DNA of 64,000 nucleotides from Euborellia annulipes (Eukaryota > Arthropoda > Insecta > Dermaptera > Anisolabididae): positions 81,339 through 145,338 of the forward strand of contig JAKCPI010006194.1 in assembly GCA_023213315.1 (NCBI GenBank), in the 5' to 3' direction. Every line of letters starts with the position of its first letter. The first letter of the stretch is position 1. The notes under the pieces are model-generated. The model did no database searches, had not been told where the DNA came from, and worked only from the letters and a program-made list of their open reading frames with translations. The translations under genes and the position numbers were made by a program. Below, piece after piece: positions 48,221 to 59,174 of the stretch.

Positions 48221-48540
48221 ATAAAATAAATTAAACATATGTTTATTTTTAAAGGTCCTTATGATAATGAAAAATCGAAACGAATTTACAAAGCAGTCGA
48301 TCCTTGAAACAGTTAATAGAAAAAATTAAAAAAATTTTATGAAAAATTATTTAATTACACACTAACCGAACAAACAGTGATTTGATTAAGTAACTGCGGC
48401 TCTTCGAGGTCTAATTAATCTTATTTTGTCCCACAAATTGAATATCAACATTTTTGTCTTTGTTTTATTTAATTGCAACAATTTTATTAAGAAAAACAAA
48501 GTGTCGTGGTTTTTTTTTGCCAGTAAACACAGGAATAGAC

Positions 48541-48592
48541 GCGACAACGCGTTACAGATCCCATTTATTTGGGATCTGTAGCGCGTTGTCGC
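48541..48592. repeat. 23-bp near-perfect palindrome GCGACAACGCG...
   Basis: GCGACAACGCGTTACAGATC and GATCTGTAGCGCGTTGTCGC are inverted around CCATTTATTTGG, with one mismatch. It is part of the 1.2-kb element and could extrude as a cruciform. Confidence 0.7.
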
Positions 48593-49187
48593 ACGCTTGT
48601 AGTGGGCAAATTTCAATTAATTCACACACATTGGGATCTGTAACAAATATACGCTTATTGCCGCTCTTGTAGCGGTCGCGCGTTTACGCTTGCCAGTGGA
48701 CGACCAGCCTCACGTGTATGGGGGCCTTAAGGCCATTGGGCAAAAATAAAATTCCTCTTTATTTTAACGATTTGAATTTTCATATCTTTTTAAGGCCTAA
48801 TCCTTATTCTCTCTTCACTAGAGCCTCCCCTCCGTCGACAAAGGCGACAAGAACATGTCGTTTTTAAACAAAATCTCCAGAAAATCCAAGTGCCAATAAT
48901 CAGGACTGCAGTACCAACAGTAGACGCTAGAAACAAACAAAACAAATATTAAAAGAATCGTTCACTGGGCTAGCAATCAATTTAAATAATTAGGGACGGG
49001 GTCTATATGTCCATAGATGCCGAAGAAGACCTTAAAAAAATCGTTCACTGGCGTATTCAAGGGAGGGAAGTGCGGATTCAAGTTCAAATTCGGGCAAAAT
49101 TCGATTTAGTCACCAATTTGATTAAAATTGGAAAATTGGAAATTGGGAGATAATCTCACACTCAGTAAAATATAAGTTATATAGAAC

Positions 49188-49443
49188 CAAGAGCGGATCC
49201 AGAGGAGATTCTCGGGAGGGGGGGGGGTTCTGGTGTCACTGGTCGCACAGCACACAATTTTTTTTCTTACTTTCGGCAATTTAAAGGTGGATTCTGTATT
49301 TGTTTACCAGAATATATATACAAATCAAATTTGTAAACATTAATTTTTAATTTTATATTAAAAATAAAATTTAATTGCAAAAAAAAAATATTTTTCTCAA
49401 ATCTCGGGTGGGAGTAATTACCCCCTTCCCCCCCCCCCCCTTG
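49188..49443. mobile_element. hAT-like MITE, TSD TATAGAAC
   Basis: Starts CAAGAGCGGATCCAGAGG and ends in a C-run plus TTG. It is flanked by TATAGAAC (49180-49187, 49444-49451). The right TIR has lost its TATCCGCCC part. Lies just 3' of the 5'-nucleotidase-like gene. Confidence 0.75.
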
Positions 49444-49507
49444 TATAGAACCAAAGTTATAATGGCCAAAGTGCTGGACGGAATATCTACTTCAAAATAT
49501 TTCAAGT

Positions 49508-52500
49508 TTAGCTCAAATACATACCAACAAAAGGTATTACCATATTATTACTTGATTCTTTTGAAATGTACTGAATTCTTGAATTATAAAATGATGGTAT
49601 AAATAAATCATTTTCACTTGGCTTGTAGATGTATTTCCTTAAAACATCCATTAATGTGATTTCTAAAAAAAAAAAATTATTAATTTTTACTTTTTTTTTT
49701 TGATAAAAATATATTTTTACTTTCTCTTATCCTATATATGAAATATATATAGAGAGAAAGTATTGTGATCATGTCGAAATTTTGATGGGTATAAATGTTT
49801 TGAGGTACCCTGAGTCCAAAAAAGTGGGTCCCGCAAATTGGTCTGTGTATGTGTGGACATTTTTAATCATGAAAGAAATGAGTTTCGAGGTTGAAATTTT
49901 ATATTTAAGTTAGGCACCCCCCGAACTCATGAAAATAAGCTTTTAAACAAATTCAGCCAAAAAGTATTAGTACTTTACTGATGTACTTTTTCAGTTTTTT
50001 TCGATTTTCTCAAAATTCGCTTCAACGATTTTGTTTGAAATTCATAAATCAATTATTTTTTAGATGCTCTTTAAAAAGTATATCAGTGAAATTTTTCGTG
50101 GTGTGTTTCATTTGAAGTACACTTTACTGATGTACTTTTTCAGTTTATTGCGATGTTCTCAAAATTTGCTGCAACGATTTTGATCAACTATTTATTCTTT
50201 ATTTAATTTTCAAATCCTTATTATATTAAAATTGAAATAACTCACCGTAAATAGTATAATTATTTTTAAATAATTCTTGAATATTTGAATTTTCAAATAA
50301 ATTGCAAGGTGCAAACCATGGAAAAACATCTTTGCTCCACAAGTACAGTTGATGATATGTATTGTCTTCCCATAATAATTCAAAATTAATAATAATAGGC
50401 TCCTCGTTAAACGATTGGCTTAGTGTGATCTTCATAGAGGCTTAAAAATAAAAACAAAATGATAAACGAATTATTCAAAATTGTATTGTAAGTGAAGAGA
50501 AATCAACTCAATCTCTCTAAGAATAATATTAAAAACAAAAGAATAAAAGATTAACTTACAGGAAAGAGAAAAATTAAAATCCATAAATTTAAACATAAGT
50601 GTTAATTTTTCAAAATTTGCCCAGAATTTGCAGATAAAGTCATTATTGATTAATGGCATGATATCATCTATTGTTAAAGGACCTAAAAAAAAAATTATTA
50701 TTGCTTGTAATCAATCTAAGAAGATTGGAGCTGTGTTGCTATGGTGTTATAATTTTAAAATTCACTTATGGACACATTTAATAGCACGGAAAAGCTATTA
50801 CTCGGAATGAACAAATCTAAAAGGTCTACAATATCCTTCCCAAAAATGTACGAGAATAACGCCAAAAATTTTGATCAAAAATTTCGCAATTTCCAACAGT
50901 TATATTCACCACATAGTGTCATTTTTACTGTCGATTGATATAACTAATTTTGTTTATTTTAGAAAATAGAAAAAAGTGAGTTTCGAGCGGTGATTAAACA
51001 TTCATATTTAAAAGGCCTAACACCTAAAGAAATCAAAGCTGAGTTGGATGAAGTGCATGGCACATCTGCTCCTGTGTTCGCAACTGTTTACAATTGGGTA
51101 AATTAGTTTAAACGTGGCCGTACATCCACAAAAGATGAACATCGTTCGGGACGTTCAGTGGAAGTGACTACGCCCGAAATGATTGACAAAATATGGTTTT
51201 TTGTGATCGACGAATCAAAGTGCACGAAATAGTTGAGGTCAGAGGCATATCGCAAGGTATAGTGTTTTCTATTTTGCACGAAAAATTGGGTGTAAAAAAG
51301 ATCTCGGCAAGATGGGTGCCGCGTTTGCTCTCTCAACGGAGAATAAACGCAATCGTGTGGTCACGTTTTGACGCTTTTTCGTCGCAATCCCGACCAGTTT
51401 CTACGTCGATACATAACTGTAGACGAAACATGGGTACATAACTACACGCCAGAGACAAAGGAACAATCAAATCTTTGAAGGCGAACGAGCTCCGAAGAAG
51501 GCGAAGACAATGAAATCGGCCGGCAAGGTGATGGCCACGGTTATTTTGGGATGCACACGGAATTATCGATTACTTGGAAAAAGGGAAAACAATAACTGGA
51601 GATTATTATGCGTCGTTATTGAACCGATTGAGCTAAGAAATCAAGAAAAAACTCTTTCATTTGAAAAAGAAAAAGACCCTCTTCCATCAAGACAATGCAC
51701 GGGTGCACTCCTGTACAGTTCGGATGGCTAAAATCATGGAATTAAAGTTTGAATTATTAAATTATTACAACATTCACCTTATTCACCGGATTTGGCCCCT
51801 CGTGACTTTTTTTATTTCCAAACTTAAAAAAAAATGGCTCAGCGGAAAACGGTTCGCGTCAAACGAGATCATCGCACAAACATATGGCTATTTAGAGGAC
51901 CTTCCGAAATCTTACTTTTTGGCTTAAAAAAGTTGGAGAAACGCTTGGAAAAGTGTATAGAGCTAACAAACCCTTGTAAGAGGACATATGTTGAAAAATA
52001 AAAAAAAATAAAAATCTATCTAAAATAATTTGTTTTTCTATCTTTTTCTAAGGACTTAATGAACGACCAAGGGTCTAGGGTTCGGATCCCATGCAGTCCG
52101 ATTATTTTATTTAAGCCATTTGGATACCAAACGGTTATCGTTTAAAGTCTTGAATTGCCTAAGTTGCCGAAAAGACTGTGTATGTGTGTGTGAATGTGAA
52201 AAGTGTGTTTAAAAAAAAAAAAAAAAAAAAAACCTTTCAAAATGGTCCTTTTCTTTTTGTTGATAACCTGGCTATTAACAATTGCGCCTGCAATTGGCTC
52301 TGGCCAATCGCCTTGAAGCTCCGAGTTGACGTAATAATAAATGGCATCAGAAATGGTTGATTCTAAAGTAATATTTTCAGTATTTGAAAAATTTGTCCGC
52401 ATTCTTGATAATGTTTTTCCAAGTTGATTATATTCTTTTAACAAAATAGTAGCTGTCTTGTTTTCTATATCGATACCTTTCACTAATAAAATACAAGTTT

Positions 52501-55500
52501 AATAAATACTAATTCAAAATATTATTATATAAAACTATTATAAATCAAATGGCCGTTCTGTTTAAATGGAATATGAAAAAAAAATCATGCCTCTTACGAC
52601 TTGCTAACGCTTGTTTTCATTAATTTAATTATAAAAAATCTGGTGTGACTGGCGCACAGCACACAACTTTCTCTTCCTTCGGTAATCGAAAGTTGTGTTC
52701 TGTGCTTGTCTCACCAGATTTTTTGTGTCGACATGTGTTTAGTTTCCGACAGTACAGTATATTCGATTTTCAAGATGTAAAATTTATAAGTATAGCGAAA
52801 TATTTATATTTTGTTACCATGGCAACCATTTCTCCTATCTTTTCTATGGAGCACAAGAGTAAAGTGGTCTTCAGAAGATTTCAATGACAAAATGAGAATA
52901 TACATTTTATTGAGAATCTAAAAAATAATTGATTTTTGAATTTTAAAAAAAATCGTTGGAGCAAATTTAGAGAAAATCGAAAAAAACTGAAAAAGTGCAT
53001 CAGTAAAGTACTAGTACTCTTTGGTCGATTTTGTTCAAAAGCTTCGTGTCACGTCCCATGGGGGTGCCTAACTTAAATATAAAATTTCAACCTCCTAGCT
53101 CTTTCCGTTCTTGAGATATTTTGTTCACAGACACACAGACAGACAGACAGACAGCACACACACACACACACACAGACAGACCATGTCGCGAAAACCACTT
53201 TTTGGATTCAGGGGACCTCAAAACGTGAAGATCCATCAAAATCTCGACATCGAATTTTTGACATGAATCCAATACTTTCTCTCTATATATATATTACATA
53301 TATACATAGGTAAGAGAAAGTAATTATGATTAAAATTTAATAAAATAAAAATAATTTTTATTTATTTGTAAAAAATCAGTCATATATTGGGAAAAAAGTA
53401 CTTAATTATCAATTAACTTATATATTTATATTACAAATTAACAAAAAACGGCCATTTCGTTTATAACTATCCAAATTTACTCGCTGTATCATTTCGTAGA
53501 ATTTCAACAATTTCCCCAGAATAATTCATTAATTTGCACTCATGTATATCAATGGTAAAATTTACTACCCCTATTGTATACTGATCCATTCTGTGATCGA
53601 TGCCAAGAATCCATGATGTACTGCTATCTGGTGAAAACAAAACCGGATCTGTGGTGCTTATATCTAAAAAAATATTAAAAAATCATTGGCGCATTATTGC
53701 ATGAGTCACGTACGGACTATGTCCAATTAGGTAAATTATATATTACAATCAAATAAAACATCTTACTTGAAAAGTATCTATCCAGGATGATTACTGAAAC
53801 TTCGGGGATTTCCTCCAGATAGTCTATTGCCGTATCGAGGTCAGCAGGTCCTATAAAAAACAAATAGGTCTAAGCTAATATAAAATTAATTTAATAGATA
53901 TATGTTCTCTCTTACCAACTAAGAAAAAAATTGGCTTTTCTTCACGATTTTTTATTTCTTTTATCAAATCCTTAATTGAATCCAATTCTTCATTTACCTC
54001 TAGACCTGGGATATTAAGCGAATCCTAAAAATATTAAAAAAAAATCATTTAATAATAATAAGGAAATCAGAGCATACAAGGATCTTAGAGGAACTGCCTA
54101 AAAAAAGCAAAGGACCGCAGGATGCCATGCCAAAAATAAGGAGAGGGAGTTGCTGTGACATCCAGGAGGGTACGAAAAGAAGATTCCCTCTCAGGGATGC
54201 ATCCTTCAAAAGGAGTAGGCTACCGGTGCTGAGGGAGTCCCTTCACAAAATAGAACAGGACAACCTCCCTAGCCTAGAAGAGGCTGAATAAAAGGAACCG
54301 GGTGGAATAAGAAATAAGGATTAGTTCAATAGCTAGAAAAGAATGAATAAATAGGAGTTAGAGATAGGAAATGATGTAACTTCGACGACTTCGAAAAAGA
54401 CTTTGAAGTGGTTATAAAAAACCACAAATCCCTAAAGATGGAGATCAAGACAAATGGATCATTAAGTTAGATCCAAGATGCTGGAATAAAAAGACCTAAT
54501 TATAGACTTGCAAAAGCCCTTGGGACGTAGTAACAACTTATCAGGCAGAAATTTTTGACATAAATCAAGAAATCCTTAAAAAAAAGAAGAAAATAAGGAC
54601 ATTAAGGACATTTAAGTGGCTTGATCGTAGGAGGAAAGTACAATAAAATAAAGAAAATGTCTTACCGCTCGAAATTTGCTTTCAAAACCAATAAAATAAA
54701 ATGGGCAAAAAGCATGAACTATTTCTTTTTTGATATATTTATTTGGAACTTCTGGCAAATTTACTGAAACGATATTTTTTCCGATTTTGTTATTATTTAG
54801 AAATAAATCAGTAGCCATATTCATGCCATGGTGAAAAACCTCTGCGTCCAAATTCTGAAAATTGAAAACAGAATTATTTTATAGACAAGAAAAAAAAAAC
54901 CAAAAGAATGATTTAATGAGATGCTATCGTTGAGGTTGAATGAATATTTGGTTTAGAAAAATAGTTGTAGAAAGATTGTTCCAGGATATGCGACCTATTG
55001 AAATTAGAATTATTAGAAAATCGCTGTATTAAAAAAATTATTTGATACTTACAATAACGTCTAATTGAAGAAGATCAAGAGTATCAACAAGAGTTTTATA
55101 ATGAAGGATTGAAAAACGTTCTTGATCAAAAAAACTTCCTGCTCCGATAAAAAATGAATTTGCAGTGTTCATTCGTTCGTTTTCAATATACGCATTTAAT
55201 CTACGTATGCCTCCCTTGCATTGATCTCCAACTGATGAATCTACAATAAAACATAAGTTAAATTTCTCATTCGAGTGATAAAAAAAAAGAATTAACTCAA
55301 AAGATGGCTTGGAAACCAAAAGAGATATCGAAATGAGACAAAATATGTGTAAAAGTATAATTCTTATGCAATATAGTCAAGAAATTTCCCCCAAAGTGTG
55401 ATAAGTAGAGAGCGGAAAGTCTCTTAAGAGACGCCCATGATAATCATCATGGGCGTAACTAGAGAATTTGGCTGGGGGGGGGGGCAAGTTGCCTTAAAAG

Positions 55501-57094
55501 TTCTTTTTTAGCCAAATAGTCGGTAAAAAGTCTGTTAGCACAACCAAAATATGGCAGAGTTCTTTAGAATTTAATTAAATAAATAAAAAAATTTAATTTA
55601 ATAGTCTAGTGTGACTGATCACACAGCACACAACTTTCTCTTACCTTTGGTAATTGATGTGTGTTCTGTGCTTGTCACACCATATTTGTTGTGTCGATAT
55701 ATATTTAGTTTCCGAAAGTATGAGATCTAGGGGGCGGACAATAGAAATTTTTTCCCATTTTGGGTTGTTTCACTGTGGACCTATGGCTTAAAGGTGCTTC
55801 TGGTGCCAAGGGTTCGCATCCCGTCCCAGACGAAAAATCTATTGCAATTTAATTGGATACCAATCAATTGAAATAAATAGGGAGAGTCTAAACGGCCTTG
55901 GTTGCCGAAAAAGACCTTAAATAAAATGAAAAAACCCTAAATGGCCTTGGTAGCCAAAAATTAAAAAAAAGTCGCTTTTTAAAAAAAAAAAAAGTCTCTG
56001 AGAGGCAAAATAGTCACGTTTTTGAAAATCTCAACAAACATTTCTTTTTGTGTGATCATTGGAGATACCTAAGAAAATCAAGAGAAGTCTCAAAATTGAC
56101 AAAATTCGACTTTTTTCCGCTCTTTAGTGATATGTTTTGGCTAGGAACCGACCGAATATTCGGTTTCGGTCAGTTTCGGCCAAAAATTCTGGTTTCGGCC
56201 AAAAAGTGGCCGAACCTTTCGGCCGGCCGAAACCTGAGTCTGAAGAGATGGGATGAGACTCGCATGCAAAAAAAAAAAGGTCAAATGATTTGCAAAAGCG
56301 GAAAAGGTGCTGAAAAAAAATTTAGTCTCCCTAAAAAAAAAGGTAAAATGATTTTCAAGGGAGGGGAAAAAATTTCAAAAAGAAAAAAAGTTAAAATAAT
56401 AATAATTTTTTATAGGAAATACAAGTTTCGGTTTCGGTTACGGTTTCGGCCGAAACTAAGATCGAGGCCGAATATTCGGTTTCGGCTGAAAATCTTGTTT
56501 CGGTCGGACCCTAGTTTTGGCTTTCGGTTCTTGAAGAATTCTGGTAGTGATTTTTCGGATTTAACTGGCGAAGCTGGAGAGATATCTCTGGATGAGGCCG
56601 CGGTCATGTTATTGGCGTTCTGATGTTTCAACACTGCATTCAAGGGGGGGGTAAAGGGGGGGTAATTACCCCCTCCCCCCTCCGAGATTTGAAAAAAATA
56701 CTTTTTTTTCGAAAAAAAATTAATTTTTAATGTAAAATTTTAAAAATTAATACTTAAAAATTTGATTTGTATTTATATTCTGGCAAACAAGTACAGAATG
56801 CGCCTTTAAATTACCGAAATTAAGAAAAAATAGTGTGTTGTGCGACGAGCACACATCTTATTTTTTGTCCCATTCTGATAGTTTCTCATAGCAACACTGT
56901 TTTTTTTTTTGAAAAATTCAAAAAATCGTAGAATACTTACGACAATATGTTCCATCAGGATCCTTAGAACAGATTTCATAATTAAAATCACTTAAAATAA
57001 ACAAGGTAGTGTTCATAAAATTATTTTCTCCAAATGTATTAATCAATTCACCTGTGCTAATTGAAAATAACACAAAAAGATATAAATAAAACAT
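49508..57094 (-). CDS. Secreted 5'-nucleotidase/apyrase-fold protein, probable pseudoenzyme, ten exons, 542 aa
   Basis: Exons: 56941-57094, 55053-55240, 54666-54854, 53916-54024, 53767-53850, 53481-53663, 52234-52482, 50560-50682, 50246-50440, 49508-49662. All phases match, no internal stop occurs, and 542 aa is normal for the family. It starts with a signal peptide (MFYLYLFVLFSISTG). Family order is recognisable: LFILSDFNYE (31-40) sits where enzymes have the HTND-H metal motif; CKGGIRRL; GAGSFF where DAGD is expected (84-89); LDAEVFHHG (116-124) for GNHEFDNG; VIILDRYF (233-240) for the GGHSH site; AIVNSQVIN (369-377) for N-GGIR; GPLTIDDIMPL (386-396), the C-terminal domain's GxITYGD block. 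Thus the metal ligands and the substrate arginine appear lost in both domains, while the exon structure is intact. Active relatives hydrolyse extracellular nucleotides outside the cell. This one may bind a ligand only; that is inference. Confidence 0.82.
49715..50190 (+). repeat. TCTGGTGTGA-hairpin repeat family, truncated copy in intron 9
   Basis: Has the TACTTTCTCTTATCC/GAGAGAAAGTA end and a TTAGTACTTTACTGATGTAC block repeated twice, but not the terminal hairpin. Confidence 0.5.
50955..51980 (+). pseudogene. Mariner transposase pseudogene in intron 7 of the 5'-nucleotidase-like gene
   Basis: Translated pieces follow mariner transposase order on the plus strand: PKEIKAELDEVHGTSAPV, VYNWVN then a stop, KDEHRSGRSVEVTTPEM, VFSILHEKLGVKKISARW, VDETWV-like, SAGKVMATVI, LFHQDNARVHSCTV, WLSGKRFASNEI, YLEDLPKSYF. 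The order is complete but frames change at least four times and stops intervene, so it is dead. A right terminus resembling mariner ends (TCTAAGGACTTAATGAACGA) is at about 52049-52068. Antisense to the host gene. Confidence 0.85.
52069..52231 (+). mobile_element. Family-1 SINE next to a splice donor
   Basis: Begins inside the head (CCAAGGGTCTAGGGTTCGGATCCC), has the body TTTAAGCCATTTGGATACCA and CTAAGTTGCCGAAAAGACTG, and ends in a 22-base A tail at 52210-52231. On the minus (gene) strand the tail becomes the T-run that directly follows the donor GT (52232-52233) of exon 7. The mariner right end abuts its left side. Confidence 0.8.
52638..53322 (-). repeat. TCTGGTGTGA-hairpin repeat family, best copy, in intron 6
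   Basis: Starts with an 80-bp nested hairpin (TCTGGTGTGACTGG ... CACACCAGA), then TTACCATGGCAACC, the AGTACTAGTACTCTTTGG block, a (ACAG/CA)n microsatellite at about 53128-53178, and the GAGAGAAAGTA...GTAAGAGAAAGTA end. No ORF. Confidence 0.65.
54030..54600. repeat. Degraded repeat in intron 3 of the 5'-nucleotidase-like gene
   Basis: A GC-richer segment with short open stretches (for example EGTKRRFPLRDASFKRSR, plus strand) and several stops. It looks like a transposon relic, but no family is recognised. Confidence 0.35.
55600..55735 (-). repeat. TCTGGTGTGA-hairpin family, hairpin-end fragment
   Basis: Only the hairpin end (GTGTGACTGATCACACAGCA ... CTTGTCACACCA) and TTGTGTCGATATATATTTAG remain. 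It lies in intron 1 of the 5'-nucleotidase-like gene. Confidence 0.6.
55775..55978 (+). mobile_element. tRNA-derived SINE, family 2
   Basis: B box GGGTTCGCATCCC, body ending CGGCCTTGGTTGCCGAAAAA, A-rich tail with a partly repeated end. Confidence 0.6.
56142..56513. mobile_element. hAT-like MITE TAGGAACCGACC, TSD GTTTTGGC
   Basis: Left end TAGGAACCGACCGAATATTC, right end CGGTCGGACCCTA, flanked by a perfect 8-bp GTTTTGGC (56134-56141, 56514-56521). The interior repeats TTCGGTTTCGGCC words. The 191-aa open frame across it has no domain and is not a gene. Confidence 0.8.
56640..56866. mobile_element. hAT-like CAAGGGCGGAT MITE, truncated inverse copy
   Basis: Reverse complement of the 8097-8360 element minus its left TIR; begins in a GGGGGTAATTACCCCC-type stretch and stops at GTTGTGCGACGAG. 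Confidence 0.6.
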
Positions 57095-57420
57095 AACTAC
57101 GAATATTCTTTTAGAATGGCTTTTCTCATATGAAGTGAAATTTCTATTTGAAATGATCTTATCATTATTTATAAAGTATAATTGATTTTTAATTGTTATT
57201 TAAGATAAAATTGAACAATTTTTCAAGAGAGACAAAATAATTATGATAAAAAATCAATCAGACTATGTAATTTCTCTCATTAAGATTTTATCTCAACAAA
57301 ATTTTAGAATGTAGAATTCTTTTATTTGAGCTCTATGCCGAATGTCTTACTCAGTAATTATGAATCAAGGAAAGTTTTGCTTTGCTTTTCTCAATCCTGA
57401 AGCCCTAAACACTTTGGTGT

Positions 57421-58275
57421 AGGGTGGTTAAACCAGTTTTAATCGTCCTGGTTTTAATTCAATTTTGACCAGTATATCAGATTTTTTGCAGTCACTGGAA
57501 ATAGATATAAAATTGGACACACGCTTTCGACTCACCTTTATATGGTCATTAAAGCCACAAGGAAGTCAAATATTCTAAATAAGGTCATTGTTGAGAATGA
57601 ATCTCATTGGGGGGTTGCCCTTGTTGAGGGAGGAGCCTTAGCAGACTTCATCCATATCTTTGATTGCACCGCACGCTCACAACATTGGTTGCTTCAGTCA
57701 ATGTTGATTGGAAATTTATCTATTTTCCAGTGGGTTTTCAAGCAATTGAGCCTTGCATATAATTCATCAAAATCTTCTTCGAGAAACCATTGGATTGTGA
57801 TTTAATGATCAACCATTAGCAAGAAATGAATGAACAAATCTTACGCATCCGCAAAGGGGATTTCATTCCTTTTCCTTTCATTGAAGTGACGGAAGACAAG
57901 AGTGAGGTGGTAAAGAAACTTCATGTCGTCTCTTCAGCCGCCTGTTTCTTTAATTTAAGTTTTAACGTTGCTGAAGGCTCCTTTTAATTTATTATAATTA
58001 TATCATCCCTCAAGGTTCACTATGCAGACGTACTGCAGGCATGTGTATCCCTCGATCATTTTTAATCATTTAAGGAATGAGATTCCCACACTAAAAAAAA
58101 AGATAAAATGAAATCAATTTTAAGAAAAAGTTAAATCTGGTTTCAGCTAAAATCTCTAGAGAGAACCCGATAAAACACAAATAACATTGAGTTTTCCCCA
58201 CCTGGTGTAGGGTTTAAACCACTATTGACCAGTGGCCTGGTCATAATCTAAAAAAGCAGTTTTTTTAACCACCCT
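57421..58275. mobile_element. AGGGTGGTTAAA inverted-repeat element
   Basis: AGGGTGGTTAAACCAG at 57421 and TTTTTTAACCACCCT ending at 58275 are inverted. Related sequence is at 38902-39345. It contains an 87-codon open frame (57542-57805) of unknown nature, possibly a transposase scrap, and a second AGGGTTTAAACCACTATTGACC near 58209 that suggests a nested insertion. Confidence 0.45.
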
Positions 58276-58648
58276 ATTTTGGTGATTCTGAGTTTTGTCA
58301 AAAACCATTGACCAAATTAAAAAATAAACCCTTCGATATTTAAAACTTGTTCAGAATCTTTTGCTTCTGAAAGACACATTTCACATTTTTTTTTGGAATG
58401 ACTATTTAATGATTTAAATTGAATTCCGTCACAAAAAACTTTCAAGTTGTTTTTTGATATTCATCAAAAAATAAATAAATTTTGATGTATTACTCTTTTT
58501 GAATCATATAAATACTAAATATATCATTAGAAAGATAATCTTTAGAGAATTCTTTAATATGCTATTATATATTTAATCATATAGTATATCTTAGTAAATT
58601 TGAGTTTTCGAATAATAAAGGTTATAAAGAAAATACAAATAAACTTAC

Positions 58649-58702
58649 TTTAGCCATTAAAAAAAGAATAACACTGATTAAAAATTTGACTTTGTTAACC
58701 AT
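58649..58702 (-). other. Orphan signal-peptide-like exon
   Basis: ATG at 58702 opens MVNKVKFLISVILFLMAK, ending at a good donor AAA|GTAAGT. It looks like a secretory first exon. Joining it to the 5'-nucleotidase exon at 57058 gives an immediate stop, so it is either unused, a remnant of a tandem copy, or joined to an exon I cannot see. Confidence 0.3.
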
Positions 58703-59019
58703 ATAATTTACATCTTATGGAAAGATTTTGTTTTTCCTCATTTATACAAGAAGGATAACGATTAATTTCCATATTGAATACTTTTATTCAAAATGATTTG
58801 CTAAAGTTAGGGAAAAAAATATAATATTGATAAAATCATTCGAGCACAAACAACCATTTTGTTTTTAGGCCCTTTTAGACCTGAACTAATCTTTAAAAGA
58901 GACTCGTTCATTAACTGTGTTCAGCTAAGTCAAGTAAACTATTCAATAATACAAAAAAAGTACAATTCTTTTTCTGGTAAAATAATATCAGTATTTTTGT
59001 ATATGATTTTAACAATTTT

Positions 59020-59174
59020 ACTACCCGTGGCTCAGAGAGAAGGCATTAGCTTCTTGTGAGGTTCTCTCCCCGTCCCAAGCGAGAAATATTTATTTCATTT
59101 AAATTGGCCATCAATCATTTGAAATAAATGGCCTTTTAGATGCCGAAAAAGACATCAAACAAATTAAAAAAAAA
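59020..59174 (+). mobile_element. tRNA-derived SINE, family 2, decayed
   Basis: Head CCGTGGCTCAGAGAGAAGGC, body GAAATAAATGGCCTTTTAGAT then GCCGAAAAAGAC, and an A-rich tail. Confidence 0.55.

Larger units (their letters stand above)
47477..48709. mobile_element. 1.2-kb TIR transposon, non-autonomous, TSD TCA
   Basis: Left end GGCTGGTCGTCCACTGG (47477) continues for about 60 bp and is inverted at the right end (CCAGTGGACGACCAGCC to 48709). TCA flanks both sides (47474-47476, 48710-48712). Internal inverted pairs are AGCCGCAGTTACTTCA near 47760 with its complement near 48390, and a palindrome at 48541-48592. No transposase is readable. A SINE has inserted at 47915-48220. Confidence 0.7.

Noticed and set aside
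52261..52268. Donor CAG|GTTATC for exon 7
   Set aside because: It leaves phase 0, while the next exon needs phase 1; the donor at 52233 fits and gives the family's expected spacing before GPLTIDD.
53087..53272. 61-codon ORF rich in CVCVCAVC
   Set aside because: Translation of a CA/ACAG microsatellite.
53467..53663. A shorter 306-aa version of the 5'-nucleotidase-like protein ending at TAG 53467
   Set aside because: A GTAAAT donor at 53480 in phase with the acceptor at 52483 continues the protein into a recognisable C-terminal nucleotidase domain.
56048..56643. 191-codon and 77-codon ORFs
   Set aside because: They cross the TTCGGTTTCGG-repeat hAT MITE; residue pattern (FRFRLRFRPK) is a repeat translation.
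57542..57805. 87-codon ORF as a host gene
   Set aside because: It lies inside an inverted-repeat element and has no splice context; a transposon scrap is more likely.
57094..58649. Joining the orphan signal exon to the 5'-nucleotidase-like gene
   Set aside because: Phase 0 joining to the acceptor near 57058 gives CAC AGG TGA, a stop; the exon has its own in-frame ATG at 57094 with a signal peptide.
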